Below, one piece after another: positions 1 to 5,878 of a stretch of DNA of 5,987 nucleotides. Both the position numbers and the translations under genes were made by a program. Position 1 is the stretch's first letter, and every line of letters begins with the position of its first letter. The notes under the pieces are model-generated. The model was not told the DNA's origin and did not search any database. It saw nothing but the letters and a program-made list of their open reading frames with translations. The DNA is from Propionibacteriales bacterium (lineage in GTDB: Bacteria > Actinomycetota > Actinomycetes > Propionibacteriales > Propionibacteriaceae), in NCBI GenBank assembly GCA_030453285.1, contig JAKDKP010000166.1, positions 1 through 5,987 of the forward strand, written 5' to 3'.

Positions 1-236
1 GGACGTCCTTTGACGCGTTATACGTAAACGTCAACGGCGAATCCGGCTACTTCGAACGATCCCTGCAGGCCTATGGACAGGCGGGCGAAGAATGCTCCCG
101 GTGCGCGGCTCAGCGATCGGCCGGTGAGCTCGAGGCGCGCCGCGGCCCCGGCGTCATCGTCCGCGAGAAGTTCATGGGTCGCTCCTCCTACCGCTGCACG
201 GTCTGCCAACCCAGGCCGCGTAAGGGCCGGTGGTGA
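1..236 (+). CDS. mutM: MutM (Fpg) C-terminal part, 5' end outside window
   Basis: MutM is a bifunctional DNA glycosylase/AP lyase that removes 8-oxoguanine and other oxidised purines in base excision repair. Only the last 77 residues are visible, read from base 3 to a TGA at 234-236. They open with [17 protein letters not shown], the conserved stretch before the zinc finger in actinobacterial MutM. The four zinc cysteines are present: CSRC at about residues 34-37 of the visible part and CTVC near the end, followed by Q. The usual spacing between the pairs is 16 residues; here it is 29, because about 13 extra residues (around [13 protein letters not shown]) precede the conserved [11 protein letters not shown]. 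The frame is open throughout, so the gene may be functional. A second mutM piece lies at 5879-5987. Identity is very secure; whether the insertion is tolerated is unknown. Confidence 0.93.
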   Translation, partial: TSFDALYVNVNGESGYFERSLQAYGQAGEECSRCAAQRSAGELEARRGPGVIVREKFMGRSSYRCTVCQPRPRKGRW

Positions 237-311
237 GCGTGACTCGTGCCTGGTCAGACTTGCAATGGCTGTCGTCAACTCCTACGAGCTGTGGCTGAAT
301 GTGGGGAATAG

Positions 312-695
312 ATGCGGGTTCTCGGGGCAGTCTGGGACCTGCTTGCGGAGGGCTCGAAGTGGCAGGTGGTCGCAGGCGTCGAGGCGGTATCCTGGAGGCG
401 TGACGGACCCCGCCTCGACGCCCGCCGCGACGAGTTCCAGGCACTTCTGGCCAAGTACGCGGCGACGAGCCCGAGGCTGTTCGGGTCGGTCGCACGCGGC
501 ACCGCACGCGAGCGTAGCGACATCGACATTCTCGTCGAGATAGATCCCGCGGACGGGAACCTGCTGATGCGTGCATCCGGGCTCATCGAGGAGACCCGGG
601 CACTCTTTGGTCGCGACGACATCGACGTGTTCCCGGTACAGCTGCTCAAGCGGCCAATCTCGCGGTCAGCTCTCGAGGAGGCGGTCGCGCTATGA
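312..695 (+). CDS. mntA: MntA-type minimal nucleotidyltransferase antitoxin
   Basis: This is a small nucleotidyltransferase of the MNT family, 127 residues from the ATG at 312. In type VII toxin-antitoxin pairs, MntA silences its partner HepT by AMPylating a tyrosine in the toxin's RX4HXY motif. The family's GSX10DXD catalytic motif is intact: LFGSVARG followed by SDID at about residues 57-72. A further acidic patch (DIDV, about residues 103-106) fits the third metal ligand. The start is uncertain. ATG 312 has a weak GGGGA upstream, while GTG 366 would give 109 residues, nearer the usual length; clear family similarity begins only around LDARRDEF (about residue 35). The stop overlaps the hepT start in an ATGA junction, typical of a coupled operon. 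The partner toxin is broken, so this antitoxin appears to be an orphan. A weak TTGCAA-17-TACGAG promoter-like pair lies at 260-288. Confidence 0.85.
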   Translation: MRVLGAVWDLLAEGSKWQVVAGVEAVSWRRDGPRLDARRDEFQALLAKYAATSPRLFGSVARGTARERSDIDILVEIDPADGNLLMRASGLIEETRALFGRDDIDVFPVQLLKRPISRSALEEAVAL

Positions 696-923
696 GTCGC
701 GACGCCGATCGGCGAGGCGGCGAACCACCTGCCGACGGACATCACCGGCGCAGACCCTGAAATCGTCTGGCCGCAGATCCGCGGCTTTCGGAACATCCTC
801 GTCCACCAGTACTTCGGGGTCGACGCCGCCGTCGTCCGCGACGTCGTCAAGACCTACCTCCCGCCTCTCGCCGAGGCACTACGCCGGCCCGGTGCACCCC
901 CGGTGCGCCCCGAAGATGGCTAG
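692..923 (+). pseudogene. hepT: HepT-type HEPN toxin, internally deleted and frameshifted
   Basis: HepT toxins (DUF86 family) are HEPN ribonucleases of about 110-120 residues, paired with MntA. Here an ATG at 692 overlapping the mntA stop encodes MSRDAD, the expected HepT N-terminus. From base 708, in another frame, the C-terminal half follows: IGEAANHLPTD, then WPQIRGFRNILVHQYFGV, ending at TAG 921-923 (71 residues). The active-site motif RX4HXY (RNILVHQY) is complete. About 45-50 residues that normally separate the two parts are missing, and the join is out of frame: read from the ATG, translation ends after 22 codons. No ATG or GTG allows the C-terminal half to be started alone with a plausible ribosome site. 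The lesion is best read as a small internal deletion at about 705-712. The toxin is therefore probably inactive even though its catalytic motif survives. Confidence 0.85.
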
Positions 924-932
924 CCTGGGAGT

Positions 933-983
933 TGCATCCTGATGCACTAACCCTTCGCTCAGGCTGCGCAGATTTCAGCGCAG
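933..983. terminator. Two small hairpins between convergent genes
   Basis: Two perfect dyads lie between the hepT stop (923, + strand) and the abi stop (1062, - strand). The first is TGCATC/GATGCA at 933-946, which as RNA forms 5 pairs with a 4-base loop. The second is CTGCGC/GCGCAG at 964-983, 6 pairs with an 8-base loop. Neither has a U-run, which is common for actinobacterial terminators. The position suggests transcription termination from either or both sides, but part of a structured RNA linked to the Abi gene is an alternative. Confidence 0.35.
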
Positions 984-1061
984 GTCCTGTCATACCGGCG
1001 GTCGCACGGCATGCCCCAACGTGATCGACGATGGGACGCGCCCGAGAGGTCGAATAGCGAC

Positions 1062-2036
1062 TTAGCGATTCCAGAGCGGGCTCGCGCTGGACCAGTCGTT
1101 CGATGCACCCATGTGCGTGATCGGAACCGCCCGCACGGACGGGAATGTCTTGAGCACGACCGGCAAGAACGTCGGCCGCCCCACCTGGAGCCGGTCCAGG
1201 AGGAACTGGATCATCGTCAGCTGGCCGAAGGTCCGAGACCAGTCGGTGGCGACCGCGTCAAGGTCCGGTTGCCGGCCCACCGGCGGCAGCTTCGGTGAGA
1301 GCGCATGGACGCGGTTGAACAGCCGGCCATGGTGCGCGCAGATATTGCGGACGATGTTCAAAGCCTTGAGCCAGCTCGTCAGCTGCGGTGCGCTCAGCCC
1401 GCACACGTCAGCGACTGCATCTTGGACGCCGCGCGGTGCGAAGCCGTACAGTCGCGTCAGGCCGCCCCAGCCGAGCAGCTCGACCGCCGCCCAGACCGGC
1501 AGGACCCCGCCGTACTTCGCGTGATGGTGTTCGACGAAGTCCTCGCGTGACTGCTCCAGCTCGAACTTGTATCCCGTGAGCCAGTTGCTGTAGGCGTCAC
1601 CACGGCGTGCCGTCGGACCGAGCATTCCGGGATCCAGATGCGCGCAGGGGTCGACGCGCCCAAGCTCGTGACCGAGCAGCGCCCGGACCGCCAGTTCGAT
1701 GGGAGTCAGGACGGAGAAGGTCGCAGTGCGCAGCCTGGCGTCGAAGTCGTAGAGCGCGATGACGTCGCTGAGACGGGTCCCGGGGTAAAAGTCGTCCTCG
1801 CGCCCCGTCTTGGACTGCTTCCGGAACGGATACCAGTACCCGCTCAGACGGTAGTAGTTGACGCGTTGCAGCGTGGTCCGGGCGGTGTCGCGATCCCCGA
1901 CGTCCATCCCGCGCTCAGATAGCAGATCGATCTGCTCGTCGTAGGACTTGAACTCCTTGACCCCGTTGTCCAAGTACACCACCCGAGAAAAATGAGGACC
2001 GGCCCTGGACCTACCGAAGTAGGCGGAACCGGTCAT
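1062..2036 (-). CDS. Abi_2 family (AbiD/AbiF-type) HEPN abortive-infection protein
   Basis: This 324-residue protein belongs to the Abi_2 family, abortive-infection proteins that act as HEPN ribonucleases or RNA toxins; AbiF relatives have been proposed as ancestors of Cas13. The N-terminal family block is clear: YDEQIDLLSERGM (residues 32-44) and RVNYYRLSGYWYPF (58-71), then YDFDARLR (96-103) and IELAVRALLGHELG (113-126). The HEPN catalytic motif is RNICAHHGRLFNR at 230-242, with R230 and H235 in RX4H spacing. A second RX4H spacing occurs at R118/H123. The length is normal and no lesion is seen. ATG 2036 is chosen because a TTGCGG-17-TACGAT promoter places the transcript start about 3 bases upstream; GTG 1982 would still keep every family block. 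It is transcribed alone, convergent with mntA-hepT. Family assignment is secure; the target and any partner RNA are unknown. Confidence 0.9.
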   Translation of the reverse strand: MTGSAYFGRSRAGPHFSRVVYLDNGVKEFKSYDEQIDLLSERGMDVGDRDTARTTLQRVNYYRLSGYWYPFRKQSKTGREDDFYPGTRLSDVIALYDFDARLRTATFSVLTPIELAVRALLGHELGRVDPCAHLDPGMLGPTARRGDAYSNWLTGYKFELEQSREDFVEHHHAKYGGVLPVWAAVELLGWGGLTRLYGFAPRGVQDAVADVCGLSAPQLTSWLKALNIVRNICAHHGRLFNRVHALSPKLPPVGRQPDLDAVATDWSRTFGQLTMIQFLLDRLQVGRPTFLPVVLKTFPSVRAVPITHMGASNDWSSASPLWNR

Positions 2037-2045
2037 GATGGGACT

Positions 2046-2074
2046 ATCGTATCTTGCCCCGGGACTCGCCGCAA
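2046..2074 (-). promoter_or_regulatory. Promoter of the Abi_2 gene, near-leaderless
   Basis: On the - strand, TTGCGG (2074-2069) and TACGAT (2051-2046) match the vegetative -35 and -10 boxes at the ideal 17-base spacing. The predicted transcript start, about 2039, is only about three bases before the ATG at 2036, and no Shine-Dalgarno sequence is present, so a leaderless or near-leaderless mRNA is expected. This supports the choice of start codon. Confidence 0.5.
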
Positions 2075-2096
2075 CCTCGCATCGGGAAGGACGTCA

Positions 2097-2115
2097 CGGA
2101 TGTGATCGACATCCG
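2097..2115. terminator. Perfect 7-bp dyad downstream of the uvrA-like fragment
   Basis: CGGATGT and ACATCCG flank a 5-base loop (GATCG). The dyad lies about 35 bases past the stop of the UvrA-like fragment and about 23 bases upstream of the abi -35 box, all on the - strand. It could be the terminator of the upstream gene (there is no U-run) or an operator for the abi promoter. The sequence does not decide between them. Confidence 0.35.
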
Positions 2116-2148
2116 CATGCTGATCTTGCCCAGCAGGAAAGCAATCCG

Positions 2149-2480
2149 TCAGCCTGAGACGTGTCGGCGTAGGTACTTGGCGGTGTGGGTCTCGCTCGCT
2201 GCGACCATCTGCTCAGGAGTTCCTTCGTAGACGACGCGACCGCCATCGTGTCCGGCTTCGGGTCCGATGTCGATGATCCAGTCGGCGGCGGCGACGATGT
2301 CGAGGTTGTGCTCGATGACGACGAGTGTCGAGCCATCCTCGATGACTTGGTCGAGCAGTCCGATGAGCCGGGAGATGTCGGCGATGTGCAGTCCCGTAGT
2401 GGGCTCGTCCAGGACGATCGTGCGGCCGCGGGTGCCGAGTTCGGCGGCGAGTTTGAGGCGCTGACGTTCGCCTCCGGCAG
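2149..2480 (-). pseudogene. UvrA-like ABC ATPase, C-terminal fragment only
   Basis: This is the C-terminal nucleotide-binding region of a UvrA-family protein (excinuclease ABC subunit A or a short UvrA paralogue). Visible in order are the remains of the ABC signature (AAGGERQRLKLAAEL where LSGGE is usual), the Walker B block TIVLDEPTTGLH, the H-loop VVIEHN, and the UvrA tail ADWIIDIGPEAG, GGRVVYEGTPEQM and THTAKYL. The two residues before GGER no longer match the signature, and nothing upstream resembles UvrA, so similarity stops abruptly near 2480. About 110 residues remain of a protein that normally has some 750-950. Both Walker A motifs and all zinc modules are gone. The frame stays open to a possible TTG at 2550, but a product could not be a working ATPase. 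A 5' truncation by rearrangement is the simplest reading. Confidence 0.85.
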
Positions 2481-2713
2481 CCATCGGCGACCAGGCCAGG
2501 TTCCCGACCGCCGGACGCGTCTCACGCACCCTGGGCGAAGCAACCGACAAGGCTAACGACCCCGAAGGCGCATACCGGCATGCTGTCGGCTTGTTCCTCG
2601 ACGGATTCTCTCAGCGAACCGGCTGACGAAGCTAATGACCCTGTTTGGCACCAGTCCTTCACGTTCGGGGACATGGTAGCGATTCAGTCCATCTCTGGAT
2701 GCTCAGAAGATCT
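2481..2713. other. Gene-free remnant region with an imperfect direct repeat
   Basis: Between the broken edge of the UvrA-like fragment and the ribosome site of the helix-turn-helix gene, no complete gene is recognised. A short + strand open stretch ending at TGA 2624-2626 encodes GEATDKANDPEGAYRHAVGL and a little more, but it matches no family I know. Two related 28-base segments, 2535-2562 and 2614-2641, agree at 21 of 28 positions. The region probably holds rearrangement debris and the promoter of the downstream gene, although no good promoter boxes were found. Confidence 0.4.
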
Positions 2714-2720
2714 GGAGGAG
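2714..2720 (+). promoter_or_regulatory. Strong ribosome binding site deciding the HTH gene start
   Basis: GGAGGAG ends five bases before the ATG at 2726. The frame extends upstream to an ATG at 2645, but that codon has no ribosome site and the extra residues do not look like protein, so 2726 is preferred. Confidence 0.8.
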
Positions 2721-2725
2721 ACACG

Positions 2726-3082
2726 ATGCCCGAGGAAGAACTGCTCGACGTCGTCGCCGCGGCGGAACGCCACCGCTGCAGCACCCAGACCATCTGGCGA
2801 CGTATCAGGCAGGGGGTTCTCCCGCGCGCAAGGAGAACGCACAAGGAGAAGGTGAGCGGCCGCGACGGACCTCCGGTCATCAAGACCTTGATCCGAGTCT
2901 CAGACCTGAATGATGCGTTCGAATGGACCGCACACGAGCAACATGTCCGGAGAATCCGGGACGCTGCGCCGCCATTGACGGACGAGCAGGCAACGGCGAT
3001 TCGCAAGGTCTTGATGGATCATCTCCGTGAACGGGACGCCATGCGAAGACGACGACCCGGAGAGCCTGGATCGTCGACGTAG
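2726..3082 (+). CDS. Small excisionase/MerR-like helix-turn-helix DNA-binding protein
   Basis: The 118-residue product begins with a winged-helix layout typical of excisionase (Xis/AlpA, HTH_17) proteins: LLDVVAAAERHRCSTQTIWRRIRQGVLP at residues 6-33 as the helix-turn-helix, then IRVSDLNDAF (56-65) as the usual 'R.sDl..f' element closing the domain. A basic loop (ARRTHKEK, 35-42) sits between them. The second half contains PLTDEQATAIRKVL (83-96), a pattern often found near the end of small actinobacterial element proteins, and ends in a very basic run (RRRR, about 107-110) followed by a Gly/Ser tail. Such proteins direct excision or regulate mobile elements. No integrase lies in the window, so the role could equally be local transcription control. 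The domain call is good; the function is inferred. Confidence 0.65.
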   Translation: MPEEELLDVVAAAERHRCSTQTIWRRIRQGVLPRARRTHKEKVSGRDGPPVIKTLIRVSDLNDAFEWTAHEQHVRRIRDAAPPLTDEQATAIRKVLMDHLRERDAMRRRRPGEPGSST

Positions 3083-3177
3083 AGCAGGGCTCGATCTGCG
3101 CTCTCGCGGGCGCGTGATCCGTGCGAGCGGTTCATGAGTTGGGGCTCGTTTCTCTGCCTACATTGTCCGCCCATATC

Positions 3178-3190
3178 GCGCGTCCCGCGC
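3178..3190. terminator. Small GC hairpin between convergent genes
   Basis: GCGCG and CGCGC flank a 3-base loop, about 95 bases past the stop of the helix-turn-helix gene and about 55 bases past the end of the oppositely directed DUF4238-like gene. No U-run follows. It may be a weak terminator. Confidence 0.25.
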
Positions 3191-3212
3191 TGGTAGGCCG
3201 CGACTGAGGACA

Positions 3213-3227
3213 GCCGGCAGATCCGGC
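3213..3227 (-). terminator. Hairpin just after the DUF4238-like gene
   Basis: GCCGG and CCGGC flank a 5-base loop, starting about 20 bases downstream of the TAG stop at 3249-3247 on the - strand. It is placed where a terminator of the CoiA-like/DUF4238 operon would be expected. It is short and lacks a U-run. Confidence 0.3.
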
Positions 3228-3246
3228 CAACCCACTGGTGCAGCTT

Positions 3247-4256
3247 CTACCACTCGAACAGGAAACCGCAGGCGTCCATGGGGATGACGTCCTGGAGCAG
3301 GCGGGCCTGCTTAGGGCCGGTCAGGTCTACCGTAGCGACTTCGTCACGGAATCGGTCGGTGAGCCCTGCCATGGGTTGCAGCGGCATGGTCGCGAGCACC
3401 GACGGAGAAAGACCTCTGACCGCTTGTCTCAATGGGCCCCAGATGCCTGCTAGTTCCGCGGTTCCCGTACGGTAGGGCCAGTACTCCTGGAGCTGTTGCA
3501 CCTCGTCAATTGAACGCTTCGCAAGTATGGTCGGATCGATCGAACCGACGGCCTGCTCGGAGGCCTGACGACGAGTAGCGACCGTTTCGATGTCGGCACC
3601 GCCACGCCGACCCGCTCCTGCAGACTCCCTTCGTGTTCGACTTGGTCCACCAGATGCGCGTACCCGAGGTCTGCGGTGCATAGATCATGGGTCGTTTCGC
3701 TCACCACCCAGTCGGAGACGAGTAGCCGGCCCATGAAGCGGTTGCGCCCAGCGATGCGGTTCAAGTTCATGTTTGCGCCGCTGAAGACGACGTCTTCGAG
3801 GCCTTTGAACCAATGCTCTGGATTGTCGCGACGATGCGCATGCGCGAGCCGCTCGCCGTACCACCTGTCGCGGACAAGCAGCGACCCGACGAACGGCACG
3901 AGGACGTTGATTCAGTGGTCCAGGTCGCATCTGTCCTCAGCCAGCATCTCCAGCGCCGTGGGGAGCCGGGGCTCGTACTCGTCCCACAGGGCGTCGACGA
4001 AGCGCACGCCGTGCTGGCTGAAGGAGGTCTCGAAGTCGACGTCGTAGAGATCGTGGGCGAAGCCGATCGTTTCGGCTCGGGCCTGGTGCGGCTGAGGAGA
4101 TCCAGGCCGCATCACTGTCAGACGCCGGCTTCGGTTGGGTTGCTCCTGGTCGCTGGAGAACCTCCACAGGAGCGCCGCCGGTATGAAGTGGTCGCGCGCC
4201 AATTGCTTCTCCCAGTCTCGTCTCATGCCGAGGATGCTGTCTGGCCTGTCCGTCAC
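3247..4256 (-). pseudogene. DUF4238-like gene broken by an in-frame TGA and a frameshift
   Basis: The parts read together as one protein of about 335 residues resembling the DUF4238 family, whose function is unknown. The N-terminal block RDHFIPAALLWRFS (residues 21-34 from GTG 4256) is the family's characteristic start. After EDRCDLDH the frame hits TGA at 3914-3912, then continues unchanged with INVLVPFVGSLLVRDRWYGERL and LLVSDWVVSETTHDLC, typical of the family's middle and 'SD' region. Somewhere in about 3540-3610 the protein-like frame changes, and the C-terminal part (SIDPTILAKRSIDEVQQLQEY through to GFLFEW) ends at TAG 3249-3247. The TGA replaces what is probably a Trp codon. GTG 4256 is chosen as start because it overlaps the upstream stop by four bases (GTGA), indicating coupling to the CoiA-like gene; ATG 4226 and ATG 4292 are alternatives. 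The family call is moderate; the breakage is clear. Confidence 0.75.
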
Positions 4257-5584
4257 ATGCGGCGGAACCAGTCGGCGATCGCCTTCCACCATGATCCGCG
4301 TGACGCCTGCTTGTACTTCGACGGTCGGGCCGTCAGGCCAGCGCTATTCACGGAGGGGGCCTCCCGAGCAGCTTCTGCGGCGGCAGGGCAGTGATCGGTC
4401 GGTGCTGCCACGGGCGGGCTGGGGGCGAACTCGGACGATGCTTCAGAGGCGGGCGCGTCGTCGGGTAGCGGCAGGCTGTGCTCGTCTGTGGTCGCCCCAT
4501 CCTCCGGCTGGATTTCCGGCGGCGTCGGCGGCTCCAGTTGTTGCCCCGGGTCCGGGGCCTTACCGGCGGTCGGCAACGCGGCGCGTCGTCGTTCCGCCTG
4601 CGCTGCTTCAGCGCTGGCGAGGTCGTCGCGCAGTGCCCAGACCCGCGCCCGTGCCTCACGGCCGTTGCTCTTCGTCAGGACGACGGCGTGGGCTAGCACT
4701 CGGTCGCCGTTGATGATCTGCGCGAGGACCGTTGCCAGTGAACGTTCTCCGCGGATCAGTGTTCCGCGGTCGGGGTCGAACGCCGCGATCGACCCACTCG
4801 CGTAGAGGCGGGCGGTGCGCTCCTGCGAGGCGTCTTCCCACGGCTTCTGCAACTCGCGGCGGTCGTCCTCGTTCCGCACGGCTACGTAGATGCCGCCATT
4901 TTCGAAGACTTCCTTGTTGAACGCTTTGAGCGCGCGGGTCCGCGGTGCGTTAGGTGGCTGCCAGGGGAACATCCATATCGTGCGTGCGGCCCCTTTTGAC
5001 GAGCGCTGTGCCGTTCGCCGGAGGAAATCGGTATTCCATCGCTGGTACTCCAGGACGAGGTTGTGCTCCGGTAGGAAGACGTCCGCGCGCGTGAGCGAGT
5101 GCTCGACCACTGCCGCGGCACCCAGGGTCTGCGCAATCTTGAACAGTCGGCCCTTCATCCACAAGTGTTCGTCGCCTTCTGGCCCGCCGCCCCCGACGAG
5201 CTTGGACGGGTCCTGCTCGACCTCGCCTCGCTCCACGCGCATCTCGACCAGGTTGTGGGAGCAGCCTCCGGAACGGACCGCGAGGAAGCGCAACTCACTC
5301 CGGCTCATCCGCTTGGCCATGAGCAGGGTGTCACACGACTCGACTATGCACTTCACGCGGATGGCGGGGTTCTTGTAGATCAGCTCCCAGTCGGCCTGGT
5401 GATTGACGCAGACCTCGACCGGGCCGTTAGTGCCGGGCAGATCCAGCACGAGCCCGCGGATCCTGACGCGCTGAGTCCGGTGCGAGGCATGCCGCTCCCG
5501 CTCGGTTGCATTAGCGACAGGGAAGTCGCCGACGCTGGGCCGCTTCTTTCTGCGTGGTTTCCGACCTGACGAGTAGTAAGCCAT
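4253..5584 (-). CDS. CoiA-like PD-(D/E)XK nuclease family protein with zinc-finger-like N-terminus
   Basis: The 443-residue product (from ATG 5584) resembles the competence protein CoiA nuclease family. A possible zinc site is C79/C84 with C108-x-H110 (GGCSHN). The nuclease-like core follows: H140 and K144 (EHLWMKG), E161, D168 in TRADVFLP, and E179-x-Q181 in LVLEYQRW, then RTIWMFPW (201-208). The D...ExQ pattern is that of CoiA-type PD-(D/E)XK enzymes. Residues about 240-320 form a further conserved-looking part (AVRNEDDRRELQKPWED, YASGSIAAFDP). Residues about 330-425 are Pro/Ala/Glu-rich and probably disordered, and the tail SWWKAIADWFRRM looks amphipathic. The start is set by an extended -10 promoter that places the transcript start on the ATG; a GTG at 5716 would add 44 Arg-rich, unconvincing residues. 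The gene is intact and overlaps the DUF4238-like gene by four bases. DNA cleavage is inferred, and the biological role is unknown. Confidence 0.72.
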   Translation of the reverse strand: MAYYSSGRKPRRKKRPSVGDFPVANATERERHASHRTQRVRIRGLVLDLPGTNGPVEVCVNHQADWELIYKNPAIRVKCIVESCDTLLMAKRMSRSELRFLAVRSGGCSHNLVEMRVERGEVEQDPSKLVGGGGPEGDEHLWMKGRLFKIAQTLGAAAVVEHSLTRADVFLPEHNLVLEYQRWNTDFLRRTAQRSSKGAARTIWMFPWQPPNAPRTRALKAFNKEVFENGGIYVAVRNEDDRRELQKPWEDASQERTARLYASGSIAAFDPDRGTLIRGERSLATVLAQIINGDRVLAHAVVLTKSNGREARARVWALRDDLASAEAAQAERRRAALPTAGKAPDPGQQLEPPTPPEIQPEDGATTDEHSLPLPDDAPASEASSEFAPSPPVAAPTDHCPAAAEAAREAPSVNSAGLTARPSKYKQASRGSWWKAIADWFRRM

Positions 5585-5590
5585 ATCCCA

Positions 5591-5599
5591 TTTATACCA
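5591..5599 (-). promoter_or_regulatory. Extended -10 promoter of the CoiA-like/DUF4238 operon
   Basis: On the - strand TGGTATAAA (5599-5591) is an extended -10 element (TGn followed by a 5-of-6 match to TATAAT). No good -35 box lies 16-18 bases upstream, as is usual for extended -10 promoters. The predicted transcript start is about seven bases downstream, at or next to the A of ATG 5584, so the mRNA should be leaderless. Confidence 0.6.
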
Positions 5600-5878
5600 G
5601 TGCCCTCTGACATTGGCCGCTGCTCGGGTCCGTGCTGCCAAAGCGCGGTCTCGATCTGTGGCACGCGCGTGGCGAGTCCTGCCTCCTGTGGTGTTCTCGA
5701 CGCTACGCATGGCCACCGACGACGGTCCTTAGCCCACACCTTTGTCTGAGGCATGAAGGCTGGGCGGCGCATGCATCAGGCCAGGCGGATCCGGCGACAC
5801 CGCAGACACCGACCCGGCTGACGAACTCTCCCTTCAACCGAGCCCCAGCCCCATTCAAGTCGGAACTCGTACTCTAAG
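5600..5878. other. Gene-free stretch between the CoiA-like operon and the mutM fragment
   Basis: About 280 bases with no recognisable gene, RNA or strong repeat. Open frames here have no ribosome site and no protein-like character. No MutM N-terminal sequence (such as a PELPEVE-type start) is found, so the mutM piece at 5879 has no visible 5' half in this window. The right-hand island boundary should lie at its end. Confidence 0.5.

Noticed and set aside
393..402. GGAGG followed by GTG at 400 as the mntA start
   Set aside because: The spacing is one base only and the GTG is out of frame with the nucleotidyltransferase motif.
3813..4394. Long + strand open frame (193 codons) opposite the DUF4238-like and CoiA-like genes
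   Set aside because: It has no ribosome site or recognisable domain and is the reverse-strand shadow of high-GC coding sequence whose - strand products carry clear family motifs.
5099..5569. Long + strand open frame (156 codons) inside the CoiA-like gene
   Set aside because: It is antisense to the nuclease core with its DV...ExQ motif, has no family resemblance, and is expected in GC-rich genes.
5585..5716. Upstream GTG 5716 as start of the CoiA-like gene
   Set aside because: The added 44 residues are Arg/Ala-rich and featureless, and a good extended -10 element sits inside them, positioned for ATG 5584.
2619..5825. Exact 12-base match CCGGCTGACGAA at 2619-2630 and 5814-5825 as possible element ends
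   Set aside because: One or two 12-base matches are expected by chance in 6 kb of GC-rich DNA, and flanking similarity is weak.
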